64,000 bases of DNA from Flavobacterium sp. MC2016-06 (lineage in GTDB: Bacteria; Bacteroidota; Bacteroidia; Flavobacteriales; Flavobacteriaceae). The notes below the pieces were generated by a model. That model worked only from the letters and a program-made list of their open reading frames with translations, was not told where the DNA came from and searched no databases. The first letter of the stretch is position 1. Each line of letters opens with the position of its first letter. The position numbers were made by a program, and so were the translations under genes. The DNA lies in NCBI RefSeq assembly GCF_009711165.2, contig NZ_WMID02000001.1:62001-126000 (forward strand), in the 5' to 3' direction. Of the stretch, positions 38,487-46,038 are shown piece after piece.

Positions 38487-40934
38487 ATGCGTCGTTCAAT
38501 TTTATTATTTGTTCTTTTTTTATCAGTCATTAGTACTGCACAAACTGGTAAGGGAACCTTGTCAGGAAAAGTTTTAGATTCAGAAGCTAAAGTTCCTATT
38601 GAAATGGCAATTGTTTCTATTTTTAAAGATGGAGAAACCAAGCCGTTTAATGGTTTGACAACAGATCACAATGGTTCTTTTTCTTTCAGTGGTCTTGCAG
38701 ATGGATCTTATAGAATTACGATAGATTTTATTAGTTATAAAGTCGTTAATCGTCAGAATATAATCATAAGTAGTGTAACAGATAAAGTAAATTTAGGAGA
38801 GATTCTGCTTTTACCAGCAGCAAATGAGTTAAGTGAAGTAACAGTTACTTCAAAAGCGGCGACTGTGCAGAATAAGATCGATAAAATGGTTTATAATCCT
38901 GTTAACGATCTAAGCAGTCAAGGCGGTGTAGCTACAGACGTTTTAAAAAATGTACCGCTCGTAAGTATTGATATTGACGGAAATGTAGAGTTACAAGGAA
39001 ATAGTAATATTAGGTTTTTAATAAATGGCAAACCGTCGAGTATTTTTGGTGCAAGTGTTTCTGATGCATTGCAGTCCATACCAGCCAGCCAGATAAAAAA
39101 TATTGAAGTTATAACGAGTCCGGGCGCTAAATACGATGCATCAGGAACAGGAGGTATTATTAATATTGTTTTAAAAGACAATAAAGTAGAAGGGATCAAC
39201 GGAAGTGCAAATTTATCATTAGGAACTCGACTTGAAAATGGCGGATTTACCTTAAATGCTAAAAAAGGAAATTTTGGTGCGGGAATTTATTTCAGCGGTA
39301 ATAAACAATTAAATACAAAAACGCTGACGAACAATGAACGACTTTCTTATAATACAGCCAAAGACAGCTTGAATAGTATTTCGCAGCAAGGAGTAAGTCC
39401 ATTTACGAGAAAAGGATATCAAACAGGAATTAACTTAAATTGGAGTATTTCTCCAAAAGATGAGATAACAGGAACGTTAGGTTATAATTATTTTGATAAT
39501 AATGCTACAGCTGCAGTTTTTCAGAATCAGCAGTCGTATTTGTCAAACGGAACCATTCTTTCTGATGTAAACAGCCAGAGAAACTCGATGACTAAATTTA
39601 AAAACAATGCGATCGATTACAGCGTTGCTTACAAAAAAAAGTTTGATAAAGAAGGGCAGGAGCTAAATGTTTTGTATACTTCAAGTTCAGGTAAAAGTTT
39701 AAATAGAACTTCGCAGGAAACACTCGATTTGAGTGATAATTCTTTAAGCGGTAATCAGACTAATAATCCAGGAAAGGATCATGAGCAAAATGTTTCAGTA
39801 GATTTTACAACACCTATAAGCGAAGGATTTGTTTTAGAAACGGGATCAAAATTAACAACCGAAAATATCAGCAGTCAAGTAGCTTCTGATACATTATCAG
39901 ACACAGGAATGTATGTTCCTAATATTGGGCAGTCTTATAATTTTAATTACAAAAGAAATATTTACGCTGGTTATTTGTCGAGTTCATTTGCTTTATTTGA
40001 CGGCTTTCTAGACGGAAGAATTGGGCTTCGTTACGAGCGTACCAATACCAGTGCAGATTTTGCAGGAGTAAGCATACCAGACTATAATACATTTGCTCCG
40101 TCGTTTACCATACAGCATAAACTGAGTGAAAAAGAATCTGTAAAATTCACGTACAGTTACCGAATCGAAAGACCAGATTATAATGATTTAAATCCATTTT
40201 ATAATATTAGCGATCCACATAATATTAGCACAGGAAATCCATTTTTGAAACCTGAAATTGGCAATCGATATGAGATTTCTTACAACAAAAGCTATGATAA
40301 CGGAGCAAACCTTTTTCTGTCGGGTTATTATCGCTACAATACAGATGATATTCAAACCTTTAGTACTTTTCATAAAAAGCTCACAATTGAACAAACGGTT
40401 TATACAGATGTAACTTTAACTGAACGTTATAATATTGGTTCACAGACTAATATTGGTTTAAGTATTTTTGGTTTAATGCCTTTTACTAAAAGTTTTACTG
40501 CAAAGGGAACTTTTGATTTTGGAGAGCGTACCAATACAACGCCGGGATATAAAAGTGTAAGTGGTTTTGCTTACAGAGCCAATATGAATCTTACGTATAA
40601 ATTTGGTTCAGATTTTATGGCAGAGCTTGTGGGGAATTACCGTTCGATGCAGAAAAATCTTCAAGGAAACAGACCGGGTTCTTTTTTCTATAATCTATCG
40701 GTGAGAAAACAATTTTTGAATAAAAATGCGAGTGTAGGAATTGTTATGGCGAATCCTTTCAATAAATATTTGAACCAGCGTTCTACCAATTATGGAGCAA
40801 CTTTTGAACAAGTAAATATCAAAGATGTACCTGTTCAATCTTTTGGAATTGCGCTGAGTTATAAATTCGGAAAATTGGAATTCAAAAAAGGAGAAACAGA
40901 AAATCATGATGCTTCACCGCAGCCAGAAATTTAA
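38487..40934 (+). CDS. TonB-dependent receptor-like outer-membrane protein (OMP_b-brl_3 type)
   Basis: The 815-residue protein has a signal peptide (1-19, STAQ), a carboxypeptidase-regulatory-like domain (about 22-105, GKVLDSEAKVPIEMAI), a plug with LSEVTVTSKAA, LKNVPLVSIDIDGNVELQG and IEVITSPGAKYDASGTGG, and a C-terminal barrel with typical repeats (YSYRIERPDYNDLNPFY, FLKPEIGNRYEISY). It is a distant paralogue of the receptor at 26587-28998. No partner SusD-like lipoprotein is adjacent. The substrate is unknown. It is divergent from the efflux operon and may share its regulation. Confidence 0.87.
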   Translation: MRRSILLFVLFLSVISTAQTGKGTLSGKVLDSEAKVPIEMAIVSIFKDGETKPFNGLTTDHNGSFSFSGLADGSYRITIDFISYKVVNRQNIIISSVTDKVNLGEILLLPAANELSEVTVTSKAATVQNKIDKMVYNPVNDLSSQGGVATDVLKNVPLVSIDIDGNVELQGNSNIRFLINGKPSSIFGASVSDALQSIPASQIKNIEVITSPGAKYDASGTGGIINIVLKDNKVEGINGSANLSLGTRLENGGFTLNAKKGNFGAGIYFSGNKQLNTKTLTNNERLSYNTAKDSLNSISQQGVSPFTRKGYQTGINLNWSISPKDEITGTLGYNYFDNNATAAVFQNQQSYLSNGTILSDVNSQRNSMTKFKNNAIDYSVAYKKKFDKEGQELNVLYTSSSGKSLNRTSQETLDLSDNSLSGNQTNNPGKDHEQNVSVDFTTPISEGFVLETGSKLTTENISSQVASDTLSDTGMYVPNIGQSYNFNYKRNIYAGYLSSSFALFDGFLDGRIGLRYERTNTSADFAGVSIPDYNTFAPSFTIQHKLSEKESVKFTYSYRIERPDYNDLNPFYNISDPHNISTGNPFLKPEIGNRYEISYNKSYDNGANLFLSGYYRYNTDDIQTFSTFHKKLTIEQTVYTDVTLTERYNIGSQTNIGLSIFGLMPFTKSFTAKGTFDFGERTNTTPGYKSVSGFAYRANMNLTYKFGSDFMAELVGNYRSMQKNLQGNRPGSFFYNLSVRKQFLNKNASVGIVMANPFNKYLNQRSTNYGATFEQVNIKDVPVQSFGIALSYKFGKLEFKKGETENHDASPQPEI

Positions 40935-40978
40935 AAAACCGTACCATTTTTTTAAAATTGTTCTTCATCCAAATAATT

Positions 40979-41000
40979 AATTCAGAATTAATTCAGAATT
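40979..41000 (+). promoter_or_regulatory. Candidate OmpR-type regulator box, identical to the one before the lipid kinase
   Basis: Two head-to-tail copies of ATTCAGAATTA sit 11 bases apart, in the 204-base gap between the receptor gene and the HTH-like gene. The 22 bases equal the reverse complement of 26480-26501. It is oriented toward the gene starting at 41139, about 140 bases downstream. Confidence 0.55.
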
Positions 41001-41138
41001 GAATTTAATATTTGATATTAATTTTTAATTGAGATCTACAAAAATTTCTTTATTATTTTTTTGGTGTAAACGCTTTTTAGGAACAGTAGTTTAACGTTGA
41101 CACCATTGTTGTGATAATTGGATGGTCTAACTTAAATT

Positions 41139-41975
41139 ATGGATAAGGTTAAATTTACAAGAGCACAGCTGTTTGATTTGGTTTGGAAATATCCGATAAG
41201 CCAAATTACAAAAGAATATAATGTTTCCAGTTTTGGACTCAAAAACGCATGCGAACGCATGGAAATACCTTTACCGCGTCCTTCATTTTTACTAAAAGCA
41301 AATTTTAAAAAAGCACTTGTACCACAGCTTTCTCAAAGTTATAAAGGCAGTGATGCTATAGAAATTGAGCCAAAAGGGTATAAAGTCAAAATACGTGTTA
41401 TTGCAAAATCTTCACCTTTGCAAGATTTGGTACAAAGTATAAGGAGTGATAGAAATGCTCCTTTGCAAGTTGGAGATGTTCTGGTTGATCCAAGCCCTGT
41501 AATTGTTAGAACTCAGACTTATTATGATCTTGAGAATCGAAATATGCAAAATATGGAAGATTTTCGATCCATATTAAATCTTAATGTTTCAAGTGAGAAT
41601 ATACCAAGAGCTTTACTTTTTATGGATGCTTTAATTAAATTATTAGCCTACAGAGGTCATCGATTTGATAAAGGATTGTATAATACGGATACTGTTTTTT
41701 TTAGTAATGGTATTGAAATCGATGTTAATCTGCGTGAAGCATCTAGGAGAGTGCAGACAGCCAATTTAGATTCTTCAAATTATCTACCAACGGGTAGATT
41801 TATTCTACGTATTGGTAAAGACTTAACCAAAAAAGAGTGGAAGGATACTCGAAAACCTTTAGAAAATTATCTCGCCGCTATTGTTGCAGAATTAGAGATA
41901 ATGGCGCAGGAAGAAAAGCAGTGGAAAGATTCTGGAGAAAGCAAAGTTGTAAAAAAGATAAAAGCCGTTAAATAG
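41139..41975 (+). CDS. Uncharacterised protein with N-terminal HTH-like motif
   Basis: I do not recognise a named family with a known function. The first 50 residues carry FTRAQLFDLVWKYPISQI, TKEYNVSSFGLKNACER and MEIPLPRPSF. This resembles a motif seen at the N-terminus of many bacterial hypothetical proteins (LyelVWxxPxxxlAkxygxSxxxLxkxCxxxxIPxPxxGYW), which reads as a helix-turn-helix-like module. The remaining 230 residues are a mixed alpha/beta region without recognisable catalytic residues. There is no signal peptide or membrane segment, so it is cytoplasmic. The gene ends inside its own terminator. Confidence 0.6.
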   Translation: MDKVKFTRAQLFDLVWKYPISQITKEYNVSSFGLKNACERMEIPLPRPSFLLKANFKKALVPQLSQSYKGSDAIEIEPKGYKVKIRVIAKSSPLQDLVQSIRSDRNAPLQVGDVLVDPSPVIVRTQTYYDLENRNMQNMEDFRSILNLNVSSENIPRALLFMDALIKLLAYRGHRFDKGLYNTDTVFFSNGIEIDVNLREASRRVQTANLDSSNYLPTGRFILRIGKDLTKKEWKDTRKPLENYLAAIVAELEIMAQEEKQWKDSGESKVVKKIKAVK

Positions 41976-41998
41976 TAGTATTTAGCGGCTTTTTTTTT
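41963..41998 (+). terminator. Rho-independent terminator overlapping the stop codon
   Basis: AGCCGTTAAATA pairs with TATTTAGCGGCT (one G-T pair) around a short loop, followed by a run of eight T. The stem contains the TAG stop of the preceding gene. Confidence 0.85.
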
Positions 41999-42159
41999 GA
42001 TTATCAGTTGAACTTTAAGATTAAATGTAAAACTAAAGTTAATTGTTTTTTTGAAGATTTAAAATTCAGTTTTTGTACAAAATCGGATATGAAATTTACC
42101 GTATTAAATTGATTTATATGCTTTTGTAGTAAAAAGTATAAAAATAAAACAGTACGTAT

Positions 42160-42576
42160 ATGTGGTGGATCTACGCAATTTTATCGGCGCTTTTTGCAGC
42201 TTTGACTGCTATTTTTTCTAAGGTTGGTCTGGCCAATGTAAATTCTAATCTGGCAACAGGAATCAGGACAGTTGTTATTCTGTTTGTCATCTGGACTATA
42301 GTGCTTTTTCGATCTGAAGAAAAAGGAATCACTATGATCTCTAAACACAATATTATTTTTTTGGTTATTTCTGGTATCACAACAGGATTATCTTGGATTT
42401 TTTACTTCAAAGCGCTTCAAATGGGAGAGGTTTCTAAAGTGGCCGCTGTCGACAAATTAAGCCTTGCATTGACCATACTGTTTTCAGTTATTTTTTTGGG
42501 AGAAAGCTTGAGTTTTAAAACCATTCTTGGAGCTTTATTAATAATTGGCGGAACAGTAGTTTTAATTTGGAAATAA
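42160..42576 (+). CDS. Single-domain EamA-family transporter
   Basis: The 138-residue protein has four or five transmembrane helices and one EamA (drug/metabolite transporter) domain, with AALTAIFSKVGL, WIFYFKALQMGEVSKV and a final GALLIIGGTVVL helix. Two-domain EamA proteins are about 300 residues, so this half-length form probably works as a dimer, like small multidrug-resistance proteins. The substrate is unknown. It stands alone on the + strand. Confidence 0.85.
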   Translation: MWWIYAILSALFAALTAIFSKVGLANVNSNLATGIRTVVILFVIWTIVLFRSEEKGITMISKHNIIFLVISGITTGLSWIFYFKALQMGEVSKVAAVDKLSLALTILFSVIFLGESLSFKTILGALLIIGGTVVLIWK

Positions 42577-42801
42577 AAGGATGTAAAAAGTTTATTTACG
42601 CCTTTATCGAAAATTAAAGGGGATAAATAAATTTTGACGAGTAATACAGCCAATTGGTATAGTTTATAGCACATACAGCTGTTGAAACTCTATTTTCGCA
42701 CGCAATTGATTTAAAAATAGTATTAAAATTCAAGAAAATGCTATAAAAAAAGTAATAGCAAATAGAATTAAAACAAACATTTTATAATACCACATGTTGC
42801 C

Positions 42802-43842
42802 ATGAAGATAAAAAAAAGGATCAATATTTTTAGAAGATCTCTAATGCGCGGACTTACCAAGAATATTGGTCAGTCTTCATTTGACAAGAAAGATGTTGTA
42901 AAATATCCAATTCGAAGAATTTTAATTTCAAGACCTAATCACAGATTGGGAAACCTGCTCTTGATTACACCATTGCTGCAAGAGACGATCAATAGATTTC
43001 CAGACAGTAAGATTGATCTTTTTATTAAAGGCGGCGCTGGTAATGTAATATTCCAGAATTATAAAAATGTAAACCGTTTAATTCAGCTTCCTAAAAAACC
43101 TTTCAGTAGTTTAGGTACCTATCTTTCGAGCTGGGTTAAGATACGATTTACCAAATATGATTTGGTGATTAATGCTAATGAGGAGTCTTCATCAGGCCGA
43201 TTAAGTACTCTTTTTGCAAACTCACATTACAAATTTTTAGGAGAATATAATCAAGAAGCAGATTTGCTTTATACCGATTACCATCATATTGCTAAATATC
43301 CCATTTATAATTTTAGAGCATATTTGAAGAAAATGGGATTTCATGTCAGCTATTTTGATATGCCTGCGCTACATTTAAAACTGAATTCTAAGGAACTTAA
43401 AAACGGAAAACAGGTACTTATGAATATCGTAAAGAATGATAAAAAAACCATCTGTTTGTTTACCAATGCTACTGGAGAAAAATGTTACCCAGAATTATGG
43501 TGGGGCATTTTTTATGAAAAAATAAAAACTGATTTTCCTGATTATAATATTATAGAAATGCTGCCGATTGAGAATATATCGAGATTGAAGCGAAAAGTTC
43601 CTGGATATTACAGCGATGATATTCGCGAGATGACTTCGGTGATTGCGCAATGCGCTTTATTTATTGGAGCAGACAGTGGTGTAATGCATTTGGCTGGAGC
43701 ATCTGGAACGCCGACAATGGGACTTTTTTGTGTGACTGATGAAATTAAATATGCTCCTTACGATAATAAAAGTCTAGCTGTAAATACCAATAAATTGAGC
43801 AATACTGAAATTATGTTCGTAATTGCCGATGTACTGACATAA
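42802..43842 (+). CDS. Family 9 glycosyltransferase (heptosyltransferase-like)
   Basis: The 346-residue soluble GT-B protein has the GT9 signatures ILISRPNHRLGNLLLITPLL near residue 35 and ALFIGADSGVMHLAGASGTPT near residue 290. GT9 enzymes add ADP-heptose or similar sugars to the lipopolysaccharide core at the inner face of the inner membrane. In Flavobacterium they probably extend lipid A core or another glycolipid. No other core genes are adjacent, so the acceptor is not known. Confidence 0.87.
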   Translation: MKIKKRINIFRRSLMRGLTKNIGQSSFDKKDVVKYPIRRILISRPNHRLGNLLLITPLLQETINRFPDSKIDLFIKGGAGNVIFQNYKNVNRLIQLPKKPFSSLGTYLSSWVKIRFTKYDLVINANEESSSGRLSTLFANSHYKFLGEYNQEADLLYTDYHHIAKYPIYNFRAYLKKMGFHVSYFDMPALHLKLNSKELKNGKQVLMNIVKNDKKTICLFTNATGEKCYPELWWGIFYEKIKTDFPDYNIIEMLPIENISRLKRKVPGYYSDDIREMTSVIAQCALFIGADSGVMHLAGASGTPTMGLFCVTDEIKYAPYDNKSLAVNTNKLSNTEIMFVIADVLT

Positions 43843-43919
43843 CATTTTAATTTTTCAATATCCCCAATCATAGTTTGTGATTGTCAAAAAACTTTAAGCG
43901 TAAATGAATTGATTTTTTA

Positions 43920-43927
43920 TAACTTTG
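43920..43927 (+). promoter_or_regulatory. Possible -7 promoter element (TAACTTTG)
   Basis: TAACTTTG matches the Bacteroidota consensus TAnnTTTG, 37 bases before the methyltransferase start. No -33 TTG with standard spacing was found. Confidence 0.35.
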
Positions 43928-43963
43928 GATAATATGAAAAACAGTAATGAATTATAATTTAAT

Positions 43964-44560
43964 ATGTTAGATAACTTATATATTCAGAAATTTCACGAAG
44001 ACAAAATTGAAAAATACGGTTCAGGAAATGCACAAAGTATGGCCTGGTTTTCTGAGGAAGACCAATTGAAAAGATTTGATATTTTAGCCCAAATAGCAGA
44101 TTTAAGTAATAGTTCTGTTTTGGATATTGGCTGCGGAAATGGGGATTTGTGTCATTATTTATCAAATAGGTTTTATAATGTCTCTTATTACGGTATTGAT
44201 ATCATGCCAGCATTTTTGGACAATGCTATCGAAAAGAATAAAGATTTTCTAAATGCCAGTTTTTATCTCGGTGACTTTATGCAAAACAATTTACCTACAA
44301 CAGATTATGTAGTAGCATCTGGTTCCCTTAACTATAAAAATAGCAATCCTGATTTTATTTTTAATGCTATTTATCATTTATTTGCGCATTGTCATAAAGC
44401 TTTAGGTTTTAACTTATTGAGCAAAACAGTAAACCCTGACGGTATTTTAAGGACTTATTCTCCAGAAACAATTATAACGTATTGTAAAACGCTTTCTAAA
44501 ACGGTTCTTTTAAAAGAATCCTATGTCGAAAATGATTTTACAATAATGATGTATAAATAA
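43964..44560 (+). CDS. Class I SAM-dependent methyltransferase
   Basis: The 198-residue cytoplasmic protein has the Rossmann-type SAM-binding motif I SVLDIGCGNGD (51-61), motif II YYGIDIMPAF and a later VVASGSLNYK strand. The substrate is unknown, and the short C-terminal part lacks family-specific signatures. It is convergent with the eCIS cargo gene cluster, only 30 bases away, and there is no reason to connect the two. Confidence 0.83.
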   Translation: MLDNLYIQKFHEDKIEKYGSGNAQSMAWFSEEDQLKRFDILAQIADLSNSSVLDIGCGNGDLCHYLSNRFYNVSYYGIDIMPAFLDNAIEKNKDFLNASFYLGDFMQNNLPTTDYVVASGSLNYKNSNPDFIFNAIYHLFAHCHKALGFNLLSKTVNPDGILRTYSPETIITYCKTLSKTVLLKESYVENDFTIMMYK

Positions 44561-44590
44561 ACTTATTGAAGATTGTTTTTATAATCATTA

Positions 44591-46027
44591 TTATTTTGAT
44601 TTATCTTTACTAAGATGTAGAATGGCTATAAATGCTACTATAATAGATAAGAGCAGTACAGCAATTTTTTTCCAATTTCTTTGTAAATAATTTGGAATTG
44701 CTGGTGATTCCTTTACTGCAGATTTATCAGATCTTTGTGTATTATTTGTCCATGCAAGTTTTAGTGTAGTAATTATATGACTGGCTTCTTGAAGAGAGAT
44801 TAATATTGATTCTGCAGAAGTATCTTTATATTGTCCAGGGTATGCTTTTTTATTCGATTCTTCAAAGCCGCTTTTGCCACCATGTCTAATATGAAAAACC
44901 GGAACACTTAATTCCTGTCCAGCATGTGCTTCTAATGTAACTGCATCACTACCGTCTTGAGCAACTACAGTAGCACCGTGATAAGGAAAAGAAGCTTTGT
45001 CAGGTAGAGTTTCGTGCAGCCAGGATTTACCTATTAATCCTGTTGGGTTTTTACCATATTTGCGAATCAGAGCTTTTAGTGTAGTTGCATAACCTTTACA
45101 GTCATTCATACCAGCAGTGCCAATTCTGGTATCTTTATCTCCTTTACGGTTTTGAATATCTAATTCAATTTCATTCATTAAATCACCAAGAACTTTATCT
45201 TGAATATCAAAATGTTTTTTAATAACTTGACCTGTAGTATTATAAACAAGGGTTTCTCCTTTTAATTTTTTTTTGTCTGCAAATTTTGATCTGGGCTTCC
45301 ATACTTTAAGATTATCCCCATTAATTGCAACTTTGTCCTCTACATTATATAAAGGTTTTGGTTGTGGTCCTGGTGCAGCAGATTTTGAGATCAGACTAGC
45401 GCCACCACCTACAACGGTATAATATAAGTCATTTTTGGTAGAAGAAAGAGTTGATAAATCAACTGCTCTTTGTATTACATTATTACTAGTAATAAGTTGT
45501 GTATTCTGTTTCGATTTTAAATTATTAGTGGTTGTTTTCGGAAACTTTTTTTGTGATATAGTATGAGGTTTAATTGAAGCTAATTGTAATGCTTTCGCAC
45601 CCATAACATCAGCTTCTTTCTCCAAACCTTTATCATCATTTACATTCACTTTAACTTTCATCTGCAGAGTAGGTTTTACCCGTCCTTGTTTTTGCTGTAC
45701 AACATGCCAAGCTTCATGAGGTAAATGTTTTTCCTGTCCAGAAGCGATATGAATATCTGTTCCCTGAGCATAGGCATGAGCATTGAGTTGTGCAGGTTTA
45801 TCAGAGTTATAATGTACTTTAACATCATCCATAGAATGACCAGAGAGATTTTCTATTCCTGATTTTAAATTTTCGGGCAAGCCAGTATTATTCGCTTTTC
45901 TTTGTAAGATAGAAGCAGGGCGATTGTCCTGAAGTGCTATTGCTTTATTTTGAATTGTTTTTTTATTCAAATTATCTGAAATAGATTGAGTGTTTGTTTT
46001 GCTGGTTTTATAGTTAGAATGTTCCAT
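44591..46027 (-). CDS. eCIS cargo candidate: DUF4157 protein with Cys-His-Asp module and C-terminal membrane tail
   Basis: Residues 1-45 are a flexible leader with the tag AIALQDNRPASILQRK (30-45). Residues 46-150 are a DUF4157 domain with the zinc-peptidase-like HEAWH at 104-108 and a distal Glu in EADVMGAKA. The specific part has NDCKGYA (C310), YHGATVVAQDGSD (H350, D358/D361) and TLE, spaced like a papain- or transglutaminase-type triad. The last 30 residues hold a hydrophobic helix (about 453-472) and a basic tail. DUF4157 is the hallmark of proteins loaded into extracellular contractile injection systems. It is the last gene of the eCIS operon seen here. The enzymatic role is inferred from residue pattern only. 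Confidence 0.75.
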   Translation of the reverse strand: MEHSNYKTSKTNTQSISDNLNKKTIQNKAIALQDNRPASILQRKANNTGLPENLKSGIENLSGHSMDDVKVHYNSDKPAQLNAHAYAQGTDIHIASGQEKHLPHEAWHVVQQKQGRVKPTLQMKVKVNVNDDKGLEKEADVMGAKALQLASIKPHTISQKKFPKTTTNNLKSKQNTQLITSNNVIQRAVDLSTLSSTKNDLYYTVVGGGASLISKSAAPGPQPKPLYNVEDKVAINGDNLKVWKPRSKFADKKKLKGETLVYNTTGQVIKKHFDIQDKVLGDLMNEIELDIQNRKGDKDTRIGTAGMNDCKGYATTLKALIRKYGKNPTGLIGKSWLHETLPDKASFPYHGATVVAQDGSDAVTLEAHAGQELSVPVFHIRHGGKSGFEESNKKAYPGQYKDTSAESILISLQEASHIITTLKLAWTNNTQRSDKSAVKESPAIPNYLQRNWKKIAVLLLSIIVAFIAILHLSKDKSK

Positions 46028-46038
46028 AATACTTGGAT

